Below are positions 16,154-24,949 of a DNA stretch of 64,000 bases, in pieces. Under the pieces are notes generated by a model. It worked only from the letters and a program-made list of their open reading frames with translations. It was not told the origin of the DNA and searched no databases. The DNA is from Nocardioides sp. Kera G14 (GTDB taxonomy: Bacteria; Actinomycetota; Actinomycetes; Propionibacteriales; Nocardioidaceae), in the NCBI RefSeq assembly GCF_020715565.1, contig NZ_CP085839.1, positions 3,286,001 through 3,350,000 on the forward strand, given 5' to 3'. The translations under genes were made by a program, and so were the position numbers. Every line of letters begins with the position of its first letter. The stretch's first letter is position 1.

Positions 16154-17296
16154 ATGAAGGCAGTCGTCTGCCAGGACGGCGAGCTGTCCGTCACCACCGT
16201 CACCCAGCCGCAGCCGGGGCCGGGCCAGCTGCTGGTCAAGGTGGTGCGAGCCGGCATCTGCGGCTCCGACCTCCATGCCCGCACCCATGCTGCGGAGCTC
16301 GCCGAGATCGCCTCGGAGAGCGGCTACCCCGGCGTCATGGCCGCCGGCTCCTCGGTCGTCTTCGGCCACGAGCTCGTCGGTGAGGTCGTCGCCTACGGCC
16401 CGCAGACGCGCGGGACGTGGAAGCCGGGCACGCTCGTGACCGCGCTCCCCGTCCGCCGCGACGCCGACGGCACCCACCTGGTCGGCTTCGAGGAGGGTGC
16501 CCCCGGTGCGTACGCCGAGTACACGGTGGTCCAGGAGGCCTTCACGTTCGAGGTGCCCGAGGGTCTCGAGCCCGACCTCGCCGCCTTCACCGAGCCGCTG
16601 GCCGTCGCCTGGCATGCCGTACGCCGGGCCAAGGTCGGCAAGCGCCCCGTGATCGTGATCGGCTGCGGCCCGATCGGGCTGGCGATCATCCTCATGCTGC
16701 GCGCTGCGGGGGCGAAGAAGATCATCGCCTCGGACTTCTCGCCTGCCCGCCGCAGGCTCGCCGAGCAGTGCGGGGCCACGACGGTTGTCGACCCGCGCGA
16801 GGAGTCCCCGTGGGACGTCTACCGCCCGACCGGTCCGATCAGCTCGCCGGCGGCGTACGCCGAGTACGGCATCAAGGCCGTCGGTGCCGCCCGCCGGGTG
16901 CCGTTCCTGCCGTGGGAGAAGGCACTCCTGCACGCCGAGCTCCTCGGCCAGGCTCCCCAGGGACCGGTGGTCTTCGAGTGCGTCGGCATCCCCGGCATGA
17001 TCGAGCAGATCGTCACCGCCGCCCCGATCATGACCCGCCTGGTGGTCGTCGGCGTCTGCATGGAGCCCGACTCCTTCCGCCCGGCCGCGGCGATCAACAA
17101 GGAGATCGAGATCCGCTTCGCGTTCGGCTACGACCCGGCGGAGTTCAACCAGACCCTCGGCATGATCGCCTCGGGCAAGGTCGACCCGAGCCCGCTCCAC
17201 ACCGGCACGGTCGGACTCGAGGGCGTCAGCAAGGCCTTCACCGACCTCGGCAACCCCGAGGTCCACGCGAAGATCCTGATCGACCCGTCGCTCTAG
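16154..17296 (+). CDS. Zinc-type alcohol dehydrogenase-like protein
   Basis: A 380-residue medium-chain dehydrogenase/reductase. Catalytic zinc ligands are visible in GICGSDLH near residue 36 and GHE in the next segment; the nucleotide fold has VIGCGPIGLAI. The loop that normally carries four structural-zinc cysteines has none (LPVRRDADGTHLVGF), so only catalytic zinc is expected. AAGGAG precedes the ATG at 16154, 17 bases after the reductase. It would oxidise an alcohol or diol made by the upstream genes; the substrate is not known. Its stop lies in the first copy of a 13-bp tandem duplication. Confidence 0.85.
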   Translation: MKAVVCQDGELSVTTVTQPQPGPGQLLVKVVRAGICGSDLHARTHAAELAEIASESGYPGVMAAGSSVVFGHELVGEVVAYGPQTRGTWKPGTLVTALPVRRDADGTHLVGFEEGAPGAYAEYTVVQEAFTFEVPEGLEPDLAAFTEPLAVAWHAVRRAKVGKRPVIVIGCGPIGLAIILMLRAAGAKKIIASDFSPARRRLAEQCGATTVVDPREESPWDVYRPTGPISSPAAYAEYGIKAVGAARRVPFLPWEKALLHAELLGQAPQGPVVFECVGIPGMIEQIVTAAPIMTRLVVVGVCMEPDSFRPAAAINKEIEIRFAFGYDPAEFNQTLGMIASGKVDPSPLHTGTVGLEGVSKAFTDLGNPEVHAKILIDPSL

Positions 17297-17318
17297 TTCT
17301 GCTCGCTAGTTCTGCTCG
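17293..17318. repeat. 13-bp tandem duplication spanning two stop codons
   Basis: CTAGTTCTGCTCG occurs twice in a row (17293-17305, 17306-17318). The first copy contains the dehydrogenase stop TAG; the second contains the stop of the convergent SRPBCC gene. The two genes therefore end within a perfect short duplication. Confidence 0.95.
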
Positions 17319-17788
17319 GCCTCAGCCTTGACCCGCTCGAGGGTCTGGCTCATGCCCTCGAGAAGCTCGGGGACGAAGCTCTTCTGACCACCGAGCACGG
17401 TGGCGGTCAGGACCTTGGAGACGGCGCTGATCCCGTCCGGGGTCTCGCGGCGGTGGGTGACCAGCGTCCCGCCCTCCGGCGTCGGCTCGAGCTGGAAGGA
17501 CCAGACCGACCGGTTCTCGGTGATCCGGAAGGCGAAGTCAGTGTGCGGGGTGAAGCGCACGACCTTCGCCGTCGTGGGCCAGCGCTTCCAGCCCTGCTGG
17601 TTGACGTTGAGGAAACGGGTGCCGCGCTTCACCGGCCCGCCGAGGACCACCGACCGGACGACCTGCGGGCTCCACTCGCTCATCCGCTTGACGTCGCTCA
17701 CCAGCGCCCAGACCTGCGCGGGAGTGGCGTCGATCGTGATCGTCGCCTTCAGCTCGGTTCCGACAGCGGCGGCAGCAGCTTCACTCAT
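17306..17788 (-). CDS. SRPBCC-family protein
   Basis: A 160-residue protein of the START/Bet v1-like (SRPBCC) superfamily, a hydrophobic-ligand-binding helix-grip fold; its start (TIDATPAQVWALVSDVKRMS) is typical of the polyketide cyclase/dehydratase subgroup. It probably binds a lipid or polyketide-like molecule; catalysis cannot be deduced. ATG 17788 lies six bases after a TAACTT -10 box that contains the stop of the upstream CCA-adding enzyme gene. It is convergent with the oxidative cassette and might relate to it, but only by position. Confidence 0.8.
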   Translation of the reverse strand: MSEAAAAAVGTELKATITIDATPAQVWALVSDVKRMSEWSPQVVRSVVLGGPVKRGTRFLNVNQQGWKRWPTTAKVVRFTPHTDFAFRITENRSVWSFQLEPTPEGGTLVTHRRETPDGISAVSKVLTATVLGGQKSFVPELLEGMSQTLERVKAEAEQN

Positions 17789-17794
17789 ACGAGC

Positions 17795-17800
17795 AAGTTA
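17795..17800 (-). promoter_or_regulatory. -10 box for SRPBCC gene
   Basis: TAACTT on the minus strand, six bases before the SRPBCC ATG, predicts a leaderless mRNA. Its first three bases are the TAA stop codon of the CCA-adding enzyme gene. Confidence 0.55.
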
Positions 17801-19273
17801 CTGGTTGGTAACCCGTTCTGACCACCATGTCCGGAGCCGCTCCGCCGCCTCCTCCTCGGAGAGGACACCCTCATCGAGGCGCAGCTCCATGAGGAAGCGG
17901 TAGGCCTCGCCGACCTCGCGGCCGGGCTTGAGGTCGAGCAGCGCCATGATCTGGTCACCGTTGAGCGCCGGGCGGAGCGCGCTCAGCTCCTCCTCCTCGG
18001 CCAGTCGCTCGATCCGGGTCTCGAGCTCGTCGTAGGTGCGGGCGAGGCGCTCGGCCTTGCGTCGGTTGCGCGTCGTGCAGTCGGCACGCGTGAGGATGTG
18101 GAGGCGGCTCAGCTGATCGCCGGCGTCCCGGACGTAGCGACGCACCGCCGAATCGGTCCAGTCGCCGTCGCCGTACCCGTGGAAGCGGAGGTGCTGCTCG
18201 ACGAGCTGGCAGACGGCGTCGATCTCGGCATTGGAGAACTTGAGCGCCTGCATCCGCTTGCGCGTGATCTTGGCGCCGACCACGTCGTGGTGGTGGAAGG
18301 TGACGACGCCACCCTCGACGAAGCGCCGCGTCTTCGGCTTGCCCACGTCGTGCATCAGCGCGGCGAAGCGGCTGATGAAGTCGGGCTCCTCGAGTCCGAG
18401 GCGGTGTTCCAGGTCGATCGACTGCTCGAGGACGGTGAGCGTGTGCTCGTAGACGTCCTTGTGCCGGTGGTGCTCGTCGCGCTCGAGCTGGAGCGCCGGG
18501 AGCTCCGGCAGGACGAGGGCCGCCAGGCCGGTGTCGACGAGCAGCGTCAGGCCGAGGCGCGGATGCGGTGCGCAGATCAGTTTCACCAGCTCGTCGCGCA
18601 CGCGCTCAGCGCTGATGATCGAGATCCGATCGGCCATCGCGGTCATCGCCGCCACGACCTCAGGGGCCACGGAGAAGCCGAGCTGGGCGGCGAAGCGCGC
18701 AGCCCGCATCATTCGCAGCGGGTCGTCGGAGAAGCTCGCCTCCGGAGTCCCCGGAGTCCGGAGTACGCCGGTCGCGAGGTCGACCACGCCGCCGTACAGG
18801 TCCACGACCTCGCGCCCGGGCAGACGCACGGCCATCGCGTTGACGGTGAAGTCGCGCCGACCGAGGTCGCCGGCGAGGGTGTCGCCGAAGTCGACGTCGG
18901 GTTTGCGGGAGTCGGGGTCATACGTCTCGGACCGGTACGTCGTCACCTCGACCTGCCACGGCCCCCGCCGGCAGCCGATCGTGCCGAAGTCACGGCCCAT
19001 GTCCCAGATGCCGCTGCCCTTCTCGCCGCGGATCCACTCGCGGAGGAGCCGCTCGGTATCGTCCGGGCGGGCCGAGGTGGTGAAGTCCAGGTCGTTGTGC
19101 TGCCGGCCGAGCATCGCGTCGCGCACCGGTCCACCGACGAGCGCGAGCTCGAATCCGGCCGCGGCGAAGAGCTCCCCGAGGGAGTCGATGACGGGGCCGA
19201 TCCGGTCCAGCTCGGTGGTCACCTGACGCTGCACGTCAGCGACGGTGAGCTGGGACACGGCGGCATCGGACAC
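17798..19273 (-). CDS. cca: CCA-adding tRNA nucleotidyltransferase
   Basis: A 491-residue class II nucleotidyltransferase that builds or repairs the 3' CCA of tRNAs. The head domain has LVGGPVRDAMLG (residues 45-56) and the metal-binding pair Asp61/Asp63 in NDLDF; an HD phosphohydrolase-type domain follows (VYEHTL, LMHDVGKPKT). It is needed here since at least tRNA-Ile in this window has no encoded CCA. GTG 19273 starts eight bases after a TAAACT box. It is divergent from the DUF6049-murJ operon, a common actinobacterial order. Confidence 0.93.
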   Translation of the reverse strand: MSDAAVSQLTVADVQRQVTTELDRIGPVIDSLGELFAAAGFELALVGGPVRDAMLGRQHNDLDFTTSARPDDTERLLREWIRGEKGSGIWDMGRDFGTIGCRRGPWQVEVTTYRSETYDPDSRKPDVDFGDTLAGDLGRRDFTVNAMAVRLPGREVVDLYGGVVDLATGVLRTPGTPEASFSDDPLRMMRAARFAAQLGFSVAPEVVAAMTAMADRISIISAERVRDELVKLICAPHPRLGLTLLVDTGLAALVLPELPALQLERDEHHRHKDVYEHTLTVLEQSIDLEHRLGLEEPDFISRFAALMHDVGKPKTRRFVEGGVVTFHHHDVVGAKITRKRMQALKFSNAEIDAVCQLVEQHLRFHGYGDGDWTDSAVRRYVRDAGDQLSRLHILTRADCTTRNRRKAERLARTYDELETRIERLAEEEELSALRPALNGDQIMALLDLKPGREVGEAYRFLMELRLDEGVLSEEEAAERLRTWWSERVTNQ

Positions 19274-19281
19274 AGCAGAGC

Positions 19282-19316
19282 AGTTTAGGAGGGGCAGGGT
19301 CCTACCCCGTTATCGT
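19282..19316. promoter_or_regulatory. Divergent -10 boxes for cca and the DUF6049 operon
   Basis: Minus-strand TAAACT (19282-19287) precedes the cca GTG by eight bases. Plus-strand TATCGT (19311-19316) precedes the ATG at 19324 by seven bases. Both predict leaderless or nearly leaderless mRNAs. No clear -35 was seen. Confidence 0.5.
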
Positions 19317-19323
19317 GAACCGC

Positions 19324-21513
19324 ATGCCCCGAGCCCTGCAGCGCGCCCTGACGCTGCCCGGGCTCCTCCTGATCACGCTTCTCGTCGCGCTGCCGATCCC
19401 GTCGGCCACGGCCGTCGTCGACACCCACCGCGCCGAGGCGACCACGCCCCTGACGGTCGCGATCACCAGCCTCACGCCGGGCGCGATCCCCAAGAACGGG
19501 CCGATCAGGGTCAGCGGCACCGTGACCAACACCGACACCGTGACCTGGCTCGACGTCGGCATCTCGCCCTTCGTCAGCTCCACGCCGATGACGACCTCCG
19601 ACGAGCTGACCGCGGCCCTGGCCCAGCCCGCCGATGCCGAGGTCGGGAGTCGGATCCTCACCGACGTCGTGACGATCCCGACGATCCTGCCCGGGCAGTC
19701 GGTGAGCTACACGCTCACCGTCAAGCGCTCCGACCTGGAGGCTGAGGGTGTGGGCGCGCCGGGGGTCTACTGGTTCGGCGTCCACGCACTCGGCACCGGC
19801 CCGGACGGGCGTGACGGCGTCGCGGACGGCCGCGCCCGGACCTTCCTGCCGCTCCTCGCGAAGTCGGCGACCCCGATCAGCGCGACGGTGATCGTCCCGG
19901 TCCGGGCGACCGTCACGCGTAACGGCGAGGGCGCCCTCGCCGACGTGGACCGCTGGAGCGACCTGCTAGAGCCCGACGGCCGCCTAGGCCGGATTCTGAC
20001 GCTGGCACGGGGCCCGGCCGGGCACGACGTGTCCTGGCTCGTGGACCCCGCCGTCCTGGCCGCCGTCCAGCAGCTGGCCGCCGGCAACCCGCCCCGTCCC
20101 CTGGCGCCCGCGCCTGCGGAGGACGCGTCCGACGATGACCAGGGCGACGGCAGCTCACCCGACGCGTCGCCCTCACCGTCCCCTGAGGATCCCGACGCCG
20201 ACGACGGAGACACCCCCGACGAGGCCACGCAGAAGGCCGCCGCGCTCGCCGCGGACTGGTGGGCCGGCATGTCGCACGCGCTGCAGGGCGCCGACGTCCT
20301 CGCACTGCCCTACGGCGACCTCGATCTCACCGGTGCCGCACTGCACGACACCTCGGTCTACAAGACCGCCCGCACGCGGGGCGACGAGGTCTTCAAGGCC
20401 TGGGGCCTGACCACCACGCCGGTCAACGCGCCGATCGCAGGCGCGCTCGACGCCGACACTGCCGGGCTCCTCCGCACCGCCGACGCCACGACACCTGTGC
20501 TGGTGACCAACAGCATGCTGCCCGCCGAGGGCGACCCGAGCGCCACCGCGATGGCGGACCCGACCCTCGTGCGCAGTGCCGACCTCGACCTCGTCCCGGT
20601 CAGCTCTGACGTCAGCACCGGCGGTCCCGGGCCGGACGACCGCCTTGCCGGGACGGCCCTGCGCCAGCGGATCCTCGCCGAGGCGGCGTTGCGGTCACTC
20701 TCGGCGACGGGAGAGCCCGTCGTCGTACAGCTTCCGACGCGGTGGGAGGGCGTCGACGCCGAGCAGCTCGCGCTGGGCCTGCGGCAGCCGTGGCTCTCCC
20801 CGCGCTCCCTCAGCTCCACCGTGACCAGTGCTCCCGTCACGGCGATCGACTTCGACCACCTGCAGGTGCCCGACACCAACGACCGGCAGGTGCTCAGCGG
20901 TGCCACCTTCGCCGCGAGCGGTGACCTGATCCGGTTCGGCCGCACCCTCCAACACGTCCTCACCGGCAACACCGCCGTCGCCGACGCCACCCTGGACGAG
21001 GCGCTGGCCGACCTCTCCTACCAGCGCCGCGGCGCCCCGACCGGGGGTGCGAGCGGCTCGGTCTTCGCCATCCAAGCGCTCCTCGGCCGGATCCGTGTCC
21101 AGGCGCCCAGGGCCGTCACCCTGTCGGGCTCGAGTGGTCGGTTCGCCGCGACCGTGACCAACGACCTCACGCAGCCGGTCACCGTCACCCTGCAGCCGCT
21201 CACGGACGAGGGGCTCACGATCACCACGCCCAAGGCCGTCGAGATCGCCGGCGGGGCGTCGGCCACCGTCCTGATGCAGGCGACCCATGCGCGGGTCGGC
21301 GTCCACAGCGCACGGCTGGTCCTGACCGACAAGGACGGCGTCCATCTCGGCACCGGCGTCGAGGTCCCGGTGCGGGCGGCGCAGGTCTCGAAGATCATCT
21401 GGCTCTTCCTCGCCGTCGGGTGCGGCCTCCTCTTCGGCGCCATCATCGCCCGCCTCATCCGCCGCGTCCGGCACGCCCGCCGCGGAGAGGGCGAGGAGGG
21501 CAGCCCCGCATGA
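19324..21513 (+). CDS. DUF6049-family exported membrane protein
   Basis: A 729-residue secreted, membrane-anchored protein of the actinobacterial DUF6049 family, always found next to murJ. It has a signal peptide (LLITLLVALPIPSATA at about 13-28), beta-rich extracellular domains, an acidic Asp/Pro/Ser-rich linker at about 265-300 and a C-terminal helix (IIWLFLAVGCGLLFGAII) followed by a basic cytoplasmic end. ATG 19324 was preferred over GTG 19315 because TATCGT lies seven bases before it. The stop overlaps the murJ start (ATGA). A role in lipid II export or wall assembly is inferred from this coupling; no activity is known to me. Confidence 0.85.
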   Translation: MPRALQRALTLPGLLLITLLVALPIPSATAVVDTHRAEATTPLTVAITSLTPGAIPKNGPIRVSGTVTNTDTVTWLDVGISPFVSSTPMTTSDELTAALAQPADAEVGSRILTDVVTIPTILPGQSVSYTLTVKRSDLEAEGVGAPGVYWFGVHALGTGPDGRDGVADGRARTFLPLLAKSATPISATVIVPVRATVTRNGEGALADVDRWSDLLEPDGRLGRILTLARGPAGHDVSWLVDPAVLAAVQQLAAGNPPRPLAPAPAEDASDDDQGDGSSPDASPSPSPEDPDADDGDTPDEATQKAAALAADWWAGMSHALQGADVLALPYGDLDLTGAALHDTSVYKTARTRGDEVFKAWGLTTTPVNAPIAGALDADTAGLLRTADATTPVLVTNSMLPAEGDPSATAMADPTLVRSADLDLVPVSSDVSTGGPGPDDRLAGTALRQRILAEAALRSLSATGEPVVVQLPTRWEGVDAEQLALGLRQPWLSPRSLSSTVTSAPVTAIDFDHLQVPDTNDRQVLSGATFAASGDLIRFGRTLQHVLTGNTAVADATLDEALADLSYQRRGAPTGGASGSVFAIQALLGRIRVQAPRAVTLSGSSGRFAATVTNDLTQPVTVTLQPLTDEGLTITTPKAVEIAGGASATVLMQATHARVGVHSARLVLTDKDGVHLGTGVEVPVRAAQVSKIIWLFLAVGCGLLFGAIIARLIRRVRHARRGEGEEGSPA

Positions 21514-23132
21514 GCGACCAGCAGACGATGCTCCGGAGCAGCGCGGTGATGGCGGCCGGCACGGTGGTCTCGCGGCTGAGCGGTTTCGTCCGCTCAGCGC
21601 TGCTGGCGGCGGCGCTCGGCAACGTGCTGCACGCCGACATCTTCAACATCGCCAACACGATCCCGAACATGCTCTACATCCTGCTGGCCGGGGGCGTGAT
21701 CAACGCCGTGCTCGTCCCGCAGTTGGTCCGCTCACTCAAGAACGACCCCGACGAGGGCGCGGCCTACACCGGGCGGGTCCTCACCCTCGTCGCTGTCTTC
21801 CTGGCGAGTGTGACGGTCCTCCTGATCGTGATCGCCCCGTGGGTGATGCGGATCTTCGCCGACACCAGTTGGCCGCCGGGCGCCTTCGACGCGACGGTCG
21901 CCTTCGCCCGGCTCTGTCTCCCGCAGGTCTTCTTCTACGGCATGTTCGTGCTGGTCGGGCAGATCCTCAACGCCCGTGGGCGTTTCGGGCCGATGATGTG
22001 GGCGCCCATCACCAACAACGTGGTTTCCGTCGCCGTCCTGGTCCTCTACCTCGTCGTCTACGGCTCCGACGATCCCCTGAGCCCCACCTACGGCGCCGGC
22101 CGCGAGTGGCTCCTCGGCCTCGGCTCCACCGTCGGCATCGCGGCACAGCTGGTCGTGCTCGTCCCCTACCTCCGTGCGGCGGGCGTCTCGCTCCGGCCGC
22201 GCTGGGACTTCCGCGACTCCGGGCTCTCGCACACCCTGCGCCTGGGCGTCTGGACCGTGGCCTTCGTGATCGTCAACCAGATCGCGTACGCCGTCGTCGT
22301 CCGCCTCTCCGGCACCGGCACGGGCAGCGGCAGCAGCCACGCCACCGGATACACCGTCTACACCGCCGTCTTCCTGATCATCATGGTGCCGCACGCGATC
22401 GTGACGGTGTCGCTGGCGACGGCCGTCCTGCCCAGGCTCTCGGCACGGGCTGCCGACGACGACCACCGCGGGCTCGTCCGGACCCTGGCCCCGACATTGC
22501 GCACCGCACTGGCGGTGATCGTCCCGTTCGCCGCCGTACTTCCTCTGGTGGCCAACAAAGTCGTGGTCGTCCTCTGGGGCTACGGCGCCGCGAAGGAGAC
22601 GGTCGGCAACTACACCGACACGCTGATGCTCTTCGGGCCGGGACTCGTCTTCTTCACCGTGCACTACCTCGTGCTCCGCGGCTTCTACGCCCGCGAGGAG
22701 AACCGCATCGTCTTCTACATCCAGTGCGCCGTCGCCGCGACGAACATCGTCGTGGCCGTCACGCTCGTCACGCGCACGACGCCCGACCAGACCGCACCCA
22801 TGCTCGTCATCGCCTACATCTCGTCGTACGCCGTCGGCGCCTGCCTCTCCTATGCCGTCCTCTCGCACCGACTCGGCGGGCTGCACACGCCCGTCTTCGC
22901 CCGCTACCTGGTGAGGCTCCTGATCGCGGTCGCCGGAGCGTTCCTCACCGGATGGGTGGTGCTGGAGGCGGTGCCGGGCATGGCGGAGCCGAGCGGCCTC
23001 CTGCTGTCGCTGGTCAAGGGCGCGACGATCGGCGTCGTCTTCGGGCTCGTATACCTCGCCATCGCGCGGGCACTCAGGCTCGAAGAGGTCACCGGCGTGA
23101 TTGAGACGCTCACCGCACGACTGCGACGTTAG
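21510..23132 (+). CDS. murJ: Lipid II flippase MurJ
   Basis: A 540-residue polytopic protein of the MurJ/MviN family with about 14 helices, which flips lipid II across the membrane for peptidoglycan synthesis. The N-terminal VSRLSGFVRSALLAAALG and the NTIPNMLYILLAGG segment are family hallmarks. The ATG overlaps the DUF6049 stop, so the two are coupled. In mycobacteria the orthologue is fused to a pseudokinase and extracellular domain; here those parts are encoded by the next gene. No Thr-rich cytoplasmic tail is present on MurJ itself. Confidence 0.95.
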   Translation: MSDQQTMLRSSAVMAAGTVVSRLSGFVRSALLAAALGNVLHADIFNIANTIPNMLYILLAGGVINAVLVPQLVRSLKNDPDEGAAYTGRVLTLVAVFLASVTVLLIVIAPWVMRIFADTSWPPGAFDATVAFARLCLPQVFFYGMFVLVGQILNARGRFGPMMWAPITNNVVSVAVLVLYLVVYGSDDPLSPTYGAGREWLLGLGSTVGIAAQLVVLVPYLRAAGVSLRPRWDFRDSGLSHTLRLGVWTVAFVIVNQIAYAVVVRLSGTGTGSGSSHATGYTVYTAVFLIIMVPHAIVTVSLATAVLPRLSARAADDDHRGLVRTLAPTLRTALAVIVPFAAVLPLVANKVVVVLWGYGAAKETVGNYTDTLMLFGPGLVFFTVHYLVLRGFYAREENRIVFYIQCAVAATNIVVAVTLVTRTTPDQTAPMLVIAYISSYAVGACLSYAVLSHRLGGLHTPVFARYLVRLLIAVAGAFLTGWVVLEAVPGMAEPSGLLLSLVKGATIGVVFGLVYLAIARALRLEEVTGVIETLTARLRR

Positions 23133-23135
23133 ACC

Positions 23136-23141
23136 TACGAT
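23136..23141 (+). promoter_or_regulatory. Possible -10 box for pseudokinase gene
   Basis: TACGAT lies 47 bases before the pseudokinase start, in the only gap (56 bases) between murJ and that gene. It would allow separate expression; no -35 is clear. Confidence 0.35.
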
Positions 23142-23188
23142 CGGATCGCGCTGAGGGGCAGCGCACGGGAGCCGTCGATGGGGGTGCC

Positions 23189-24940
23189 ATGGCGATCAAC
23201 CGAGCGGGAGACCTGCTCACCGGGCGCTACCGGCTCGACGACCTGATGAGCGAGACCGGTTCGGGTGAGTTCTGGCGCGGGTTCGACACCGTGCTCGCAC
23301 GCACAGTCGCCATCCACGCGATCCCGTCCGACGATCCGCGAGCCGCGGCCCTGGTGCGCGCGGCGCAGGCGTCGGCACGTGTCGTCGAGAGCCGGTTCCT
23401 CAGAGTGCTGGACATCGACACCCGTGCCGACCTGACCTTCGTGGTCAACGAGTGGGGCGCCGGCACCTCACTCGACCACCTGCTGGCCGGGCAGGGACCG
23501 CTGCCGCCGCGACCCGCCGCCTGGCTCGTCGACGAGGTCGCCTCCGCCCTCACCGTCGCCCACGAGGCCGGCGTCGCGCACGGCCGGCTCAACCCCGAGA
23601 ACGTACTGATCGACGAGGCCGGCTCCATTCGGATCATCGGCTTCGCCGTCGAGGCGGCGCTCTACGGGCTCGAGGGCGATCGGATCGGCATCGACGTCAT
23701 CGACCTCGCGGCGCTGCTCCAGGCCACGCTGACCGGTCGCTGGGCCGGGCTCTCGGACTCCGCGCTCGCGCGGGTGCCGCGCGAGCAGGGCGCCCTGTTG
23801 GATCGCGGGCGGGAGCGGTTCCTGACGCCGCGGCAGCTCCAGGCCGGCGTACCGGGGGTGCTGGACAACCTCTGCGACGAGGTGCTCAACCGACCCCACG
23901 GCCGGCACGCCGGACCCAACACCGCCCGGGAGATCCACGAGATCCTCGCCGCGTACGTCGGGGACCCCGGTGATATCGAGGCCGAGGTGGCAGGACTCAC
24001 CTCAGCGGGACGCTCAGGTCCCGTCGGTGTCGGCGCCCGCTCCCAGGGCGGCGGCACCGCCACCGCGGTGGCGCCCGACCCGGAGCCGACCGGACCGCTC
24101 GCGCTCACCGACCTCCCGACCGAGGCCGGCACCCCGATCTTCAACGAGGGCGGCGACGTCGGCTGGTTCAGCCCGCGCGGCAACCGTCCGACGCCCCCGC
24201 CCCCGCCCGAGCCCGTGCCGGAGCGTCCGCTCTTCGCGCCCGAGGGTGAACGCCGCCCCGTCCTGCCGGAGACCAACACCCCGTCGAACGACTGGATCTT
24301 CTCCGCCCCCTCCGGCGTCGACGAGGAGGAAGCACCTGGTGGCGGTGCCTGGCTCAGGGTGGCGCTCGGCGTCGGCGTCCTCGCGCTGCTGCTCGTTGCC
24401 GGCGTACTCGCCTATGCGCTGGCCCGTCCGGACTCCTCTCCGAACGCCTCTCCCTCGGAGGACGCCAGCGCCACTCCCACGACGGCCACCGTGATCAAGG
24501 GCGTCAGCGCCCTCGACTTCGACCCGGAGAGCAAGCCGCCGACGGAGAACCGCGACCTCGCCCCGCTCGCGGTCGACGGCAACCCGGGGACGTCGTGGCG
24601 GTCGGTGACCTACTACCAGCAGCTCGGGCCGAACGGGATCAAGACCGGCGTCGGGATGGTCCTCGACCTGCACGGCTCGCATACCGTGACCGGCCTCGAC
24701 CTCACCTTCGTCGCTCCCGGCACGACCGTGGCGGTGTACGTCACGAAGTCCGCACCCACGAGCGTTGAGGGCCTGGAGCCCGCCCAGTCGCTGACCGCCG
24801 GCACTCACGAGAAGCTGACGCTGGTGAAGCCCGAGACCGGTGGCTTCGTCACCCTCTGGTTCACCGCGCTGCCGCAGGTGAGCGGCGGCTTCCGCGTGGA
24901 GCTCGCCGAGGCGTCGGTACTCGGGAGCAGCCGCAACTAG
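23189..24940 (+). CDS. Membrane pseudokinase with extracellular galactose-binding-like domain
   Basis: A 583-residue protein with a Ser/Thr-kinase-like domain (about 10-260), a Pro-rich linker, one membrane helix (about 389-411) and an extracellular discoidin-like beta domain (about 430-583). Catalytic positions are lost: the ATP lysine is His43 (VAIH), HRDLKPEN reads HGRLNPEN (131-138), and DFG is replaced around 150-153. It is therefore a pseudokinase. The same order of modules forms the C-terminal half of M. tuberculosis MviN/Rv3910, where phosphorylation recruits FhaA and controls MurJ. Here the regulator is a separate chain directly after murJ. Confidence 0.88.
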   Translation: MAINRAGDLLTGRYRLDDLMSETGSGEFWRGFDTVLARTVAIHAIPSDDPRAAALVRAAQASARVVESRFLRVLDIDTRADLTFVVNEWGAGTSLDHLLAGQGPLPPRPAAWLVDEVASALTVAHEAGVAHGRLNPENVLIDEAGSIRIIGFAVEAALYGLEGDRIGIDVIDLAALLQATLTGRWAGLSDSALARVPREQGALLDRGRERFLTPRQLQAGVPGVLDNLCDEVLNRPHGRHAGPNTAREIHEILAAYVGDPGDIEAEVAGLTSAGRSGPVGVGARSQGGGTATAVAPDPEPTGPLALTDLPTEAGTPIFNEGGDVGWFSPRGNRPTPPPPPEPVPERPLFAPEGERRPVLPETNTPSNDWIFSAPSGVDEEEAPGGGAWLRVALGVGVLALLLVAGVLAYALARPDSSPNASPSEDASATPTTATVIKGVSALDFDPESKPPTENRDLAPLAVDGNPGTSWRSVTYYQQLGPNGIKTGVGMVLDLHGSHTVTGLDLTFVAPGTTVAVYVTKSAPTSVEGLEPAQSLTAGTHEKLTLVKPETGGFVTLWFTALPQVSGGFRVELAEASVLGSSRN

Positions 24941-24943
24941 ACT
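24938..24943 (+). promoter_or_regulatory. -10 box for trxB made from a stop codon
   Basis: TAGACT lies six bases before the trxB ATG, predicting a leaderless mRNA. Its first three bases are the TAG stop of the pseudokinase gene. Confidence 0.55.
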
Positions 24944-24949
24944 GGGGCC

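Noticed and set aside
19315..19323. GTG at 19315 as start of the DUF6049 gene
   Set aside because: The ATG at 19324 lies seven bases after TATCGT, as in other leaderless genes here, and gives a more normal signal peptide; the GTG overlaps the -10 box.
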